From Sphingobacterium oryzagri (GTDB lineage: Bacteria; Bacteroidota; Bacteroidia; Sphingobacteriales; Sphingobacteriaceae): a DNA stretch of 64,000 bases. A program made the position numbers and the translations under genes. Shown here piece by piece: positions 44,857 to 53,474 of the stretch; the stretch's first letter is position 1; each line of letters starts with the position of its first letter. The stretch is taken from positions 62,001 to 126,000 of the forward strand of contig NZ_CP117880.1 in the NCBI RefSeq assembly GCF_028736175.1, read 5' to 3'. The notes under the pieces were generated by a model, which worked only from the letters and a program-made list of their open reading frames with translations, did no database searches and was not told the DNA's origin.

Positions 44857-44881
44857 CTTTAATGTATTATGAATTTCGAAT

Positions 44882-45811
44882 TTATTTAGATGTAGAATTA
44901 GCAGCAGCCTCCTTAGCTTCGGCTTCGTCTTTGGTGATGCCTAATTCTTTTTGTTGTTCTTCACGAAGCTTATTGATTTCGTTCACACGCTTCAGCACAA
45001 ATGCTATCTGTTTCTCTGCGCTAGACCGAAGATCGTCCGCCTCTTTTTTGTATTTACTTTGTGGGTAACTTTCCACGAAGCCCTGGTAGTAGTCTAAAGC
45101 TTCGTTGTAACGGGCTTCCTGCCGGTGCAGCATACTATTTTGCGCAAAGAGATATTGTGCCTTTACGATCAAAAACTCAATTTCTTCCGCATATCTGGTA
45201 TCTGGATATTCTCGTAACATGCTTTCGAAAGCAATCACGGCCGCACGGTAGTCGTCAGGCTGCCCCATATCGTAGTACAGCTTAGCATTGGCATAAGCCT
45301 TTTTCTCTAGTTTATCACGTAGCTTTTGAATCAAATCACCAGCTTCTTTTGCTTTCTCGCCATCTGGATACAAGTTAATAAAAAGCTGCAGCTCATCAAT
45401 CGCTTTCCGCGTATTCTCTTGATCCAATGATGATCTCGGTGAATCTTCGTAAAAACAGTAGGCCGACATAAAACGACATTCTTCCGCTCGCGGACTGTTT
45501 GGATAAGTCGTAGCGAAATTCTTGAAGTGATATCTGGCTGACGTATAGTCGCTTAAACGGTAATTGGTGTAAGCGGTATAATAATACAAATCTTCTGCTT
45601 CTGATTGGCCGCGGTATTTGGTCATCAAATCATCAAAGAGTACCAAGGCCTTGGAATATTTTTTCTTTTCGTAGTATTTAACCGCTTCCTGGTATTTCAT
45701 AGCAATGTTGTTACTCGCGCGCAGTTTTTCAAACCGGCTCTTACAACTCGTCACCAAGAAAACAGCAATCAAGCAAACTATTACGGATACTATACGTCTA
45801 TTTAAAAACAT
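44882..45811 (-). CDS. bamD: Outer-membrane assembly lipoprotein BamD
   Basis: A BAM complex TPR lipoprotein of 309 residues from the ATG at 45811 (MFLNRRIVSVIVCLIAVFLV), with lipobox VTSC. The open frame extends upstream to 45835, but the promoter -7 element lies between, so the ATG at 45811 is preferred. TPR-like repeats cover about 30-260 (YQEAVKYYEKKKYSKALVLFDDLM and later YRAAVIAFESMLREYPDTRYAEEIE). BamD binds BamA and helps insert beta barrels. It leads the bamD-rpoZ-coaBC operon. Confidence 0.93.
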   Translation of the reverse strand: MFLNRRIVSVIVCLIAVFLVTSCKSRFEKLRASNNIAMKYQEAVKYYEKKKYSKALVLFDDLMTKYRGQSEAEDLYYYTAYTNYRLSDYTSARYHFKNFATTYPNSPRAEECRFMSAYCFYEDSPRSSLDQENTRKAIDELQLFINLYPDGEKAKEAGDLIQKLRDKLEKKAYANAKLYYDMGQPDDYRAAVIAFESMLREYPDTRYAEEIEFLIVKAQYLFAQNSMLHRQEARYNEALDYYQGFVESYPQSKYKKEADDLRSSAEKQIAFVLKRVNEINKLREEQQKELGITKDEAEAKEAAANSTSK

Positions 45812-45815
45812 TTTA

Positions 45816-45847
45816 CAAAGATACATCAAAATCAAATAAGAGTCAAC
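45816..45847 (-). promoter_or_regulatory. bamD: Promoter of the bamD operon
   Basis: On the minus strand GTTG (45847-45844) and TATCTTTG (45823-45816, exact consensus) are 20 bases apart. The -7 box ends only 4 bases before the ATG at 45811, so the mRNA would have almost no leader. Confidence 0.65.
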
Positions 45848-46035
45848 TAAATTTTAGCGGTGCAATATAGCCTAAATATTGCCGTAAACCCACTTATTTA
45901 AAGTAGTTTAACATTCTTTAACCCGGCTTTCGTGATGCTTGTCAACGAAATGTTGAATTGTTGGGTATTGTTTTGCTGCTGCCGGTTATTTTTAATAATT
46001 TGATTATCTTTACATCTTATAAAGTTTAATAAACA

Positions 46036-46311
46036 ATGACATTACTAGAGCGAGTAGAACAAGCATTAGATACCATTCGTCCATATTTGGAAACGGATGG
46101 CGGTAACGTGAGCATAGAAGAGATTACGCCGGATAATGTAGTTAAGTTGAAGTTATTGGGTACTTGTGCGAGCTGTTCGATGAGTATCATGACATTCAAA
46201 GCAGGATTGGAGCAAGCGATTCGTAAATCGGTGCCTGAAATTACTGGTGTTGAAGCTATTAATTTGACGGATATGAATGATCCGAATGCGGTAACGCCAG
46301 GTCAATTTTAG
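46036..46311 (+). CDS. NifU-like Fe-S cluster scaffold protein
   Basis: A 91-residue single NifU C-terminal domain. ALDTIRPYLETDGGNVSIEEI and C44-A-S-C47 in LGTCASCSMS are the hallmark, with the two cysteines binding a [4Fe-4S] cluster for transfer to apoproteins. Such stand-alone Nfu proteins are typical of Bacteroidota. A near-consensus -7 element (TATCTTTA, 46005-46012) lies upstream, without a clear -33 box. Confidence 0.94.
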   Translation: MTLLERVEQALDTIRPYLETDGGNVSIEEITPDNVVKLKLLGTCASCSMSIMTFKAGLEQAIRKSVPEITGVEAINLTDMNDPNAVTPGQF

Positions 46312-46352
46312 CGGTTAACACAATTTAACAGCCTTCTTTTTAGAAGATTGTA

Positions 46353-46360
46353 TAAATTTG
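46353..46360 (+). promoter_or_regulatory. -7 element directly upstream of the 215-residue protein gene
   Basis: TAAATTTG fits TAnnTTTG exactly and ends 4 bases before the ATG at 46365. No proper -33 element was found, so this is tentative. Confidence 0.35.
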
Positions 46361-46364
46361 GCGT

Positions 46365-47012
46365 ATGACAGGAAGGGTTTATTTTGTTTTGGCTTTACTT
46401 TTTTTGACTACGGTTTTTACAGCCGGAGCGCAGCAAAAAAAGATTATTCAATTCAGCGGACTAATTAGTTCGGTTGGAGGCGAGCTTCCTGTGCCATTTG
46501 TCACGGTAACCAACAGAAGTTATAGTAACCAGGCACACGCCGCGGATAACGAAGGTTTTTTCTCGTTTGTGGCCCATGTCGGTGATACCATAGCATTCAC
46601 ATCTGTTGGCTTCGATCCGGTGGAATATGTTATCCCGTATACAGATAGCGATAAGTTCACCGCTCGTATCAATATGAAAAGCTTAGTTATTGAACTTCCG
46701 GCGGTTATGCCGTATCCTTGGGCTAGTATCGAAGAGTTTAATATGGCCTTTATGGCGTTGGATGTTAGTAATGACGATGCCGCAAATATGCGAAGAAGTC
46801 TATCTCCGGCAGCATTGGCGGCACTTTCACAGGTTACGCCGCGTAGTGCTGAAGAGATTCAGACATTCAACTCTATGCAGCGCCATATCAATATGAACAA
46901 TAAGAATATTAATCAACGCTTTGCTAACCCGTTATTCAGTCCGTTGGCCTGGGGTTCCTTTATCAATTCTATTGTGAAGGGCGATTATAGTCGGAAGCGG
47001 CTAAATTACTAA
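46365..47012 (+). CDS. Secreted carboxypeptidase-regulatory-like domain protein
   Basis: The 215-residue exported protein (signal peptide about 1-23, ending AGAQQ) has a CarboxypepD_reg-like beta-sandwich (about 28-110, FSGLISSVGGELPVPFVTVTN, then DNEGFFSFVAHVGDTIAFTSVGF). This is the same fold found at the N-terminus of SusC receptors but here stands alone, followed by about 100 residues of helical, Asn/Met-rich sequence. Its C-terminus NSIVKGDYSRKRLNY is basic. Function unknown; periplasmic or outer-membrane-associated. It converges with the LolE-like permease gene and overlaps it by four bases. Confidence 0.8.
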   Translation: MTGRVYFVLALLFLTTVFTAGAQQKKIIQFSGLISSVGGELPVPFVTVTNRSYSNQAHAADNEGFFSFVAHVGDTIAFTSVGFDPVEYVIPYTDSDKFTARINMKSLVIELPAVMPYPWASIEEFNMAFMALDVSNDDAANMRRSLSPAALAALSQVTPRSAEEIQTFNSMQRHINMNNKNINQRFANPLFSPLAWGSFINSIVKGDYSRKRLNY

Positions 47013-48247
47013 TCTGCAGATCGAATGGCATCGCTTTTTATTTCGCGCACACTCAGCGACGAAGCGATGTAAGATACCAAAATAGCTACCAGCATCACGG
47101 TTGTAAATACCAGTAAAAAATCCAGCGCACGTATATCTACCGGATAAACATCCATAATAGCATTTGCTCCGTCACCGGTGCGAATAATGCCATAGGTTTG
47201 TTGTACAACACAAAAGGCAAAGCCTATACCGATGCCGATAATTCCACCAATAAAGGCAATCATTATTCCTTCATAGAAAAATATTCGCTGTATAAGCCAG
47301 TTGTTTGCACCGAGGCTTTTTAGCACCGTCATATCCTGTTTTTTATCGATGACGAGCATGGTCAGGGATCCAATGATGTTGAATATTGCAATGATGCCGA
47401 TCACAGTTAAAATAAAGAAAACGATCCATTTTTCGGAACGAACCGTTTTGTAGAGTAGTGGATTTTGTTGTTCTCTGTTTTTCACGATAAATCCATCGCC
47501 CAGGCTTTTTTGCGTGGATCGTTGCAGATCTGCAATGGCCGTTGAATCGTTGGTGTATAGTTCAATTGCCGATACTTTATCGTATTCGTTGAGTAAATCT
47601 TTTGCAAAATCGAGCGGCGTGATGATCAGGTTGTCATAGCCCTGCTGATATTGCAGTAACCCGCACGGGGATATGCTTCTAACGTTTATATCATCCATCG
47701 GATTGACGCTGTTTCCACTTGTACCCTTTCGTGGCGAGAATAGCTGGATGTTATTATCCATGCCTTGTAAAGGTATGCGTAGATTTGCTTGTACCTGAGC
47801 ACCGATGAGCGCGAAATTGAGGCTGTCTTTACGGATGCCTAAATCGCCAGCATAAAGCATATCGCTATGGTCTGCCTCTAGCAAGCTCTTTGGCTCTACA
47901 CCTTTAACCTGTGCAATAAATTGCTGATTATTATACTGAATCAACACTTTGTCTTCCAGTACTTCTGAGTAGCTTTTTAAAACAGGGTTTACACGAAGCT
48001 GTTCAAAAATTTCTTGCTTGGCATCAAACACTTTTCCTGTAGAAGGCTCAATGCGGAGTTCTGGTGCAAATGTACTGTAAAGAGAAAGGATCAACTTCTC
48101 CATGCCGTTGTAAAACGAAAGTACAATGACCAGTGCTGCACTACTTACGAGAACACCAACGACGCTGATGGCCGATATAATGTTTATAGCATTCACTGAC
48201 TTCTTGGAAAAAAGGTAGCGTTTCGCGAAAAATAACGGCAACTTCAT
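47009..48247 (-). CDS. lolE-like: FtsX-like permease, lipoprotein-releasing LolC/E-type
   Basis: The 412-residue protein has an N-terminal TM helix (about 20-45), a large periplasmic MacB-like domain (about 48-265), and three C-terminal TM helices (about 275-300, 320-345, 375-395). It begins FAKRYLFSKKSVNAINIISAIS, typical of LolC/LolE, which extract lipoproteins from the inner membrane with the ATPase LolD. No LolD gene is adjacent. It is the last gene of the five-gene operon from 51627 (one-base gap to the MBL-fold gene). Confidence 0.88.
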   Translation of the reverse strand: MKLPLFFAKRYLFSKKSVNAINIISAISVVGVLVSSAALVIVLSFYNGMEKLILSLYSTFAPELRIEPSTGKVFDAKQEIFEQLRVNPVLKSYSEVLEDKVLIQYNNQQFIAQVKGVEPKSLLEADHSDMLYAGDLGIRKDSLNFALIGAQVQANLRIPLQGMDNNIQLFSPRKGTSGNSVNPMDDINVRSISPCGLLQYQQGYDNLIITPLDFAKDLLNEYDKVSAIELYTNDSTAIADLQRSTQKSLGDGFIVKNREQQNPLLYKTVRSEKWIVFFILTVIGIIAIFNIIGSLTMLVIDKKQDMTVLKSLGANNWLIQRIFFYEGIMIAFIGGIIGIGIGFAFCVVQQTYGIIRTGDGANAIMDVYPVDIRALDFLLVFTTVMLVAILVSYIASSLSVREIKSDAIRSAD

Positions 48248-48248
48248 C

Positions 48249-48890
48249 TTAACCGCGGATAAAAGGGTTGCTTGTCTTTTCGAAACCTACTGTGGTGCTC
48301 GGCCCGTGACCAGGATAAACAACCGTCTCGTCAGAAAGGCTGTAAATCTTCTCTCGTATGCCGTCCAGTAATTGTTGGTGGTTGCTTCCGGGTAAATCCG
48401 TGCGCCCAATGCTGTTTCGAAAAAGCACATCACCGCCGATTAAAAACTGTTGTGTGGCACAATAGAAACAAAGATGTGCGGGCGAATGACCGGGCACTAG
48501 TAATATTTGAAGCGCATGTTCTCCCACATGAATGATTTGTCCTTCCGTCAAAAACGTCTCCGGAATCGGTGAGGTATCGTATCGAATGCCAAACATCGGC
48601 GCACGTGCATCTACAGAAACTAGCACAGGAACCTCGCCTTCGTGCAGCTGTGGAACAAGGCCAAACTGCTCGTATACAAATCGATTGCCCAGGACGTGGT
48701 CAATATGGCAATGCGTATTGTAAAGCGCTATGGGAACAAGTTTATGCTGCTCGATAAAAGAAATAAAAGTCTGCTCCTCTTTTGGGTTGGACATGCCGGG
48801 ATCGAAGATTGCACATTGCCCCTTTTCGTCGTAGACAAGATACGTGTTCTCCTGGAATGGGTTAAATGTAAAGACGTGGATGTTTAACAT
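48249..48890 (-). CDS. MBL-fold metallo-hydrolase (glyoxalase II-like)
   Basis: A 213-residue single-domain metallo-beta-lactamase-fold hydrolase with the zinc motif H60-C-H62-I-D64-H65, then HSPAHLCF (third His), GDVLFRNSIGR with the bridging Asp, and GHGPST (last His). Family members hydrolyse thioesters such as S-lactoylglutathione or act on persulfides; the substrate here is not clear. It lies in the TPR-aroE-gldD-MBL-LolE cluster (16-base gap after gldD). Confidence 0.9.
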   Translation of the reverse strand: MLNIHVFTFNPFQENTYLVYDEKGQCAIFDPGMSNPKEEQTFISFIEQHKLVPIALYNTHCHIDHVLGNRFVYEQFGLVPQLHEGEVPVLVSVDARAPMFGIRYDTSPIPETFLTEGQIIHVGEHALQILLVPGHSPAHLCFYCATQQFLIGGDVLFRNSIGRTDLPGSNHQQLLDGIREKIYSLSDETVVYPGHGPSTTVGFEKTSNPFIRG

Positions 48891-48906
48891 AAATCAAAAA
48901 TAGCAA

Positions 48907-49485
48907 TTATTTCCATGAGATGGTGCTAACCATATGTTCGATATCTTTTCGGAGAAAGTCCAGAACAGGTTGTATAGAATCCAGATGTGGCTTTTCGTTG
49001 AAATATAGCGCTGCTCTCAGGTAGTGCGTTGTGCTATCTGAAACAAAAAACTGGATGTTGGAAGCCGTATTGCCTTTAATGCTGTATGTGAGTCCGTATA
49101 CGTTTGCTTCTGGCCGTACAATGCGCTCCTGATCGATAGCTGTGGCCTTGGCCGTATGCTTAAATGCAAAGGTTCGCGCGTCTTCGCTTAGTTGATTGAA
49201 AGAAGCGATTGGATTGATAGCAAAATAGCTAATGTGCAAGCGAGCGTTAAATTCCGGAAAATCTAAATTCTGCCAACAAGGCTGGGTATCCTGACTGCGA
49301 TCAGGAACGAGTAGGGCGTAAGTGGGCTGTTCAAATGTATACGGACAACCCGTATCAACAACTTTATATTGTTTGTCCGGAAATTTTATCCGAAAAAAGC
49401 CACGCGGTTTAGGCGCGTAATCATTTGATTGACAAGCCGCAAATAGTAACAAGAGTAATGAATAGCAAAACTTAAAGCTGTTCAT
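48907..49485 (-). CDS. gldD: Gliding motility lipoprotein GldD homologue
   Basis: The 192-residue lipoprotein has a signal peptide ending in lipobox FAAC (Cys18). The conserved block PRGFFRIKFPDKQYK (about 27-41) and CPYTFEQPTYA identify the GldD family. GldD is required for gliding and type IX secretion in Flavobacterium; Sphingobacteriaceae often keep it without obvious gliding. The 5' end overlaps the end of aroE by 14 bases in another frame, consistent with translational coupling. Confidence 0.9.
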   Translation of the reverse strand: MNSFKFCYSLLLLLFAACQSNDYAPKPRGFFRIKFPDKQYKVVDTGCPYTFEQPTYALLVPDRSQDTQPCWQNLDFPEFNARLHISYFAINPIASFNQLSEDARTFAFKHTAKATAIDQERIVRPEANVYGLTYSIKGNTASNIQFFVSDSTTHYLRAALYFNEKPHLDSIQPVLDFLRKDIEHMVSTISWK

Positions 49486-50221
49486 TCCAGATCATCCAGT
49501 TTTTCTCAGCTTGCAAAACGAGCATTTCATATCCATTCTTTACAGCTGCTCCGCGTTCTTTTCCCTTAGTAAGAAATAAGGTCTCTTCCGGATTATAAAT
49601 CAAATCGTACAATAAGTGTGCTGTACCGATGCCTTCGTAAGGTATTGCCGGGCAAAGATCAATTTTTGGAAAAGTTCCAACCGGAGAACAGTTTATAAGC
49701 AATTTATGCTCGGCAATTAATTCTGGAGTGAGTTCTTCATACGTCAGGTCACCATTTTCCTTATTTCTGCTGACGATCTGGTAGGGGATGTTTAATCTTT
49801 CCAGGCTATAGTATACTGCTTTGGCTGCGCCGCCATTGCCAAACACCAATGCACTGCGGTGTTGTGGTTGCAATAGTGGTATCAGCGATTGTTCAAAGCC
49901 GTATGCATCGGTATTGTAACCTTTTAGTATTACCTGCCCGTTTTCACGGATAATGCGCACGCAGTTGACTGCTTGCATCTGCGCAGCTTCCGGTGAAAGT
50001 TCATCCAGTAGTGTAAGCACATTTTTTTTGTGTGGAATGGTTACATTAAAACCAGCAAAACTTTCGTCCGATTCATAGATCGAACGGAAGTCTGCTAAGT
50101 TTTCGAATGGATAAAGGTCGTAATCAATATGCGCTATCTTTTCTTTTTCAAATTTGGCCAGATAGTATTTCTTTGAAAACGAATGCCCTAGTGGGTAGCC
50201 AATTAAACCTAGCTTCCTCAT
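49472..50221 (-). CDS. aroE: Shikimate dehydrogenase
   Basis: The 249-residue protein catalyses NADPH-dependent reduction of 3-dehydroshikimate in aromatic amino acid synthesis. GYPLGHSFSKKYY (shikimate binding), FNVTIPHK with the catalytic lysine, NTDAYGF and the glycine-rich VFGNGGAAKAV are visible. It is slightly short for AroE but complete. It overlaps the upstream TPR gene by four bases (ATGA) and gldD by 14 bases. Confidence 0.95.
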   Translation of the reverse strand: MRKLGLIGYPLGHSFSKKYYLAKFEKEKIAHIDYDLYPFENLADFRSIYESDESFAGFNVTIPHKKNVLTLLDELSPEAAQMQAVNCVRIIRENGQVILKGYNTDAYGFEQSLIPLLQPQHRSALVFGNGGAAKAVYYSLERLNIPYQIVSRNKENGDLTYEELTPELIAEHKLLINCSPVGTFPKIDLCPAIPYEGIGTAHLLYDLIYNPEETLFLTKGKERGAAVKNGYEMLVLQAEKNWMIWNEQL

Positions 50222-51627
50222 GGCGTGTTAGTATATTTTCGGATAATGTCCACGATAACTTTGTTTCCCTGTAACTGGGGTAGGTAATCAAACAAAATAT
50301 AAAATTTCTCGGGGTTTGTTGCCAAACCAAGTTCCAAAAAGTTCAAGGCCTCATTATACTGCCCGTTGGCAAATAAGTAAGCCACGAGGCGATAATACAA
50401 CTCCGATGCCTCTGGGTTTATCTTAATAGCGTCAGCCATAACATCAATCGCTTCGATGTATTTTCCTTGTTCGAAATAAATCGATGAAAAATCTAACCAA
50501 GCTTCGATGTCGGTAGGGTTTAGTTCCACGACCTTGTTGTAAGCGAACTCCGATTCTTCAAACTGGTTAAGTTTATACCTTGCGTCGGCAATAGCAAACC
50601 AATAATCGGGATTCGTATCATCGATTTCGAGCGCTTTCTTATAGAAATGCAAAGACTCAAAATAGCGATCTTCGAAATCTAGCGTTACACCAATACCAAA
50701 CCATCCATCGGCAAGTTGTGGATCTAGTTTGACGGCTTTTTTATAATTCTCGCGTGCCTCTTCCATGTGTTCCAGCTTCTCGTAGCATTCTCCGATGGCA
50801 CAATAAACATCTGCTGTAGGCGTTTCGTATTCGAAACTTTGCTTATATACATCAATCGCCTCGGTATACTTTTGGGTGCTCACGAGCACATTGCCTTTAT
50901 TAAAATAAGCCGGTACGAATGACTCATTGATTAACATCGCATAGTCATAGGCATCAATTGCCTCTTCAAACCGTTCCATTTTTTCATATACCAAGCCCAG
51001 ATTAAACCAAGCCGCGTAGGAATAGGGATCTTTGTCGATATACTGTTTGTAAAAGAGTATACTTTCTTCCGGTTTTTCCAACACTTCGTAGCAAAAAGCT
51101 AGCGCGTGTAAAGCATCATCGTTTTCCATGTTCATTTCCAACGATTTTTTGAGGTGCTCAATTGCCTTCTCGTAATCTCCCTTCACCTGGTACAGCTCCG
51201 CTGTCTGAAAATAAGCTTCCGCCGTATCTTCACCAAGGTCGATCGCATGTAGAAACAGTTCTTCTGCCTGTTCTATTTTTCCTTGTAAAAGCAAAATACT
51301 TCCTTTAAGCAAGTATACCTCCCCGCTGTTTGGCTCCAAAGCAGTTGCCTTGTCCAATTGGAGTAGCGCATCATCAAATTGATTGATTCTACCGTATATT
51401 TGCGCCTTTTTTAGTAGAAATAAGGTTTCATAAGGATGCTGGCTGGTTGCGTATTCGGCCACTTGCAAAGCTTTGATCGGGTCATTTTTGTCGAAATAAT
51501 ATTCGATTATGCTTTCAAAAGCTTTGGCATCAAAGAAGTATTGATCTTGATTGCGAAGCATTTCTTCGTAGCGATCAACAGACAGTTTTTGTTCCTCGGG
51601 CGAGCCAAATTCGAAATCTTCTTCCAT
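50218..51627 (-). CDS. Cytoplasmic TPR-repeat protein
   Basis: The 469-residue protein consists almost entirely of tetratricopeptide repeats (about 12, from residue 38 to 455), for example AYFQTAELYQVKGDYEKAIE, AWFNLGLVYEKMERFEEAID and DYWFAIADARYKLNQFEES. It starts with an acidic segment (MEEDFEFGSPEEQK) and has no signal peptide or TM. Partner unknown. It is the first gene of an operon with aroE, gldD, an MBL-fold gene and a LolE-like gene, an arrangement common in Bacteroidota. Confidence 0.9.
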   Translation of the reverse strand: MEEDFEFGSPEEQKLSVDRYEEMLRNQDQYFFDAKAFESIIEYYFDKNDPIKALQVAEYATSQHPYETLFLLKKAQIYGRINQFDDALLQLDKATALEPNSGEVYLLKGSILLLQGKIEQAEELFLHAIDLGEDTAEAYFQTAELYQVKGDYEKAIEHLKKSLEMNMENDDALHALAFCYEVLEKPEESILFYKQYIDKDPYSYAAWFNLGLVYEKMERFEEAIDAYDYAMLINESFVPAYFNKGNVLVSTQKYTEAIDVYKQSFEYETPTADVYCAIGECYEKLEHMEEARENYKKAVKLDPQLADGWFGIGVTLDFEDRYFESLHFYKKALEIDDTNPDYWFAIADARYKLNQFEESEFAYNKVVELNPTDIEAWLDFSSIYFEQGKYIEAIDVMADAIKINPEASELYYRLVAYLFANGQYNEALNFLELGLATNPEKFYILFDYLPQLQGNKVIVDIIRKYTNTP

Positions 51628-51771
51628 ATCACTCCTTTCATTTTAAATTAAAAATCGCTTGAATCCTCACTGTAGAAGAAATTTATAAAGAAAATATGAG
51701 TTTTACTCACATTTGTTTTCCACATTTACACATGCCCTGCTGCAAATGTACACTAAAATATTGATTATAAA

Positions 51772-51800
51772 CAGAAAAGCCGATTCATTGCTGAATCGGC
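51772..51800 (-). terminator. Terminator of the OmpA-family gene
   Basis: A 9-bp perfect stem (51779-51787 / 51792-51800) with a 4-base loop is followed on the minus strand by TTTTCTG, 32 bases beyond the stop codon. Confidence 0.8.
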
Positions 51801-51831
51801 CTTCTTATCATTTTTAATTCTTCGAAAAGAA

Positions 51832-53229
51832 TTATTTTTTGATTTCTACACGACGGTTTTGAACACGACCTTCTTCAGTAGCGTTAGACGCAACTGGGTT
51901 AGCCTCACCGTAACCGTTAGCAGAGATGCTAGAAGCAGAAACACCAGCGTTAACTAAGTATTGTTTTACTGCATTAGCACGGTCTTTAGATAGGTTCATG
52001 TTGTAATCTTCAGAACCTTCTGCTGAAGCGTAACCATCTAAAGTAACAGAACCTTTAGCATCACGTAAATCTTTTGCTAATTTATCTAAAGTAGCGTAAG
52101 ATTCAGTTTTCAATACAGAGCTATCAAACTCGAATTGAATTGGCGCGAAGTAAGCACCAGTTGTAGTTGAAGTAACTACTGGCTCTGGGAATTTGATAGG
52201 ACATCCTGAACCATCTACTGCAGTACCTGCAGGTGTACCTGGACATTTATCGAATTTATCAGAAACACCGTCACCATCAGAGTCTTTGCTCAATTGATCA
52301 ACAGTACCTTCTAAAGTAGATACGCGTTGTTTCAATGCTTCAACTTCGTTACGCAAAGATGGATCTTTCAACTCATCATATAACGTAGCAACAGGGTTTG
52401 TGAATGTTAAGCTTTCTTTGTCACGTGAACCTAGAGTGAACTCTAAACCACCGTAAACGTTAGAGAATTTACCTTTGTAATCAGCTCTAGCAGGACCGTA
52501 CAATAAGTTATCATCAGTGAAGTTCATTGTGTAACCTAAGTTCAAGGCAACAACTTCAGATAATTTGAATTTCACACCAACACCTACTGGTACGAAAGCA
52601 GCCATACGGAAGTCTCTGTCACCAGTACGCTCACGGTCGCCGAAGATTTCTTCACCCCACTGACCTTTGTTGTTGTAAACTTCTGTACCTGTGAAATCAT
52701 TGTTCGCAAATTGAACAGGGTTATGTGCTAACACACCTAAACCTACTTTTGCGTAGAAGTTAACTGCATTTTCTCTTCTTAGGAAGTCAATAGTACCTAA
52801 TTGGAAAACACCATTTAAGCTAGCTGCCCAGTTTACTTCAGTTTCTGCAGATCTTGCAGCTCCGTTACGATTCACACCGGAATTTGCCTCGAAAGCAGGA
52901 CCAGAAACATTGTGGTTAAAAGTTTTGATACGACCACGGTTACCTTCCAATTCTAAACCGAATAGGTGAGAGAATTGTTTGCGTACAGTTAAACCATAGT
53001 ACTCGCCAACTTTGTTTTGGAACAAACCAACTTTTTGACCAAATGCATTTGAACCACCAGTAAGTACACTAGGCGCAGTGATACCACCTTGTACACCGAT
53101 CGACCAAGTTCTGTATTGTGATCTTCCACCAAATACAGTTGGAGTTTGTGCTTGAGCGTTCTCAGCAAAACCTAAAGCGGCTACTAAAGAAGCTGCAACA
53201 GCTGTTTTTTTAATTGTAGAATAGTTCAT
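51832..53229 (-). CDS. OmpA-family outer-membrane protein with TSP3 repeat
   Basis: A protein of 465 residues from ATG 53229 (MNYSTIKKTAVAASLVAALG), with signal peptide to AQAQ. The 27 extra upstream residues of the open frame have no signal character. Domains: N-terminal beta-barrel (about 30-280), a coiled-coil segment (about 300-318), a thrombospondin type 3 calcium repeat (DSDGDGVSDKFDKCPGTPAG), and a C-terminal OmpA peptidoglycan-binding domain (about 355-465; GYASAEGSEDYNMNLSKDRA and NRRVEI). It tethers the outer membrane to the cell wall. The A/T-third codon choice of high-expression genes is marked here. No clear promoter was seen upstream. Confidence 0.94.
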   Translation of the reverse strand: MNYSTIKKTAVAASLVAALGFAENAQAQTPTVFGGRSQYRTWSIGVQGGITAPSVLTGGSNAFGQKVGLFQNKVGEYYGLTVRKQFSHLFGLELEGNRGRIKTFNHNVSGPAFEANSGVNRNGAARSAETEVNWAASLNGVFQLGTIDFLRRENAVNFYAKVGLGVLAHNPVQFANNDFTGTEVYNNKGQWGEEIFGDRERTGDRDFRMAAFVPVGVGVKFKLSEVVALNLGYTMNFTDDNLLYGPARADYKGKFSNVYGGLEFTLGSRDKESLTFTNPVATLYDELKDPSLRNEVEALKQRVSTLEGTVDQLSKDSDGDGVSDKFDKCPGTPAGTAVDGSGCPIKFPEPVVTSTTTGAYFAPIQFEFDSSVLKTESYATLDKLAKDLRDAKGSVTLDGYASAEGSEDYNMNLSKDRANAVKQYLVNAGVSASSISANGYGEANPVASNATEEGRVQNRRVEIKK

Positions 53230-53474
53230 ACTCTTGTTTTTAAGGTTATTAAAATTTTTAATTGTTTTCACTTTTCTAATTTTAACATAACTTAACAATA
53301 ACAATGCCAAAAAATAATGGTCACTAAAAAAGTTTTGTTAAAGTCCGAATTTGCTGACAATCAGCAAAAATCTTCGCGTAAAAGTATGTATATAATTTAG
53401 AAACGCAAAATTTTTTGAGTTTTTTTACCCGAAAGTCAATAAAAAAAAGATTCTCGTAGTTTAAATTCTACGTA

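Noticed and set aside
53230-53310. N-terminal extension of the OmpA protein
   Set aside because: The 27 residues have no signal peptide features, whereas the internal ATG gives a perfect one.
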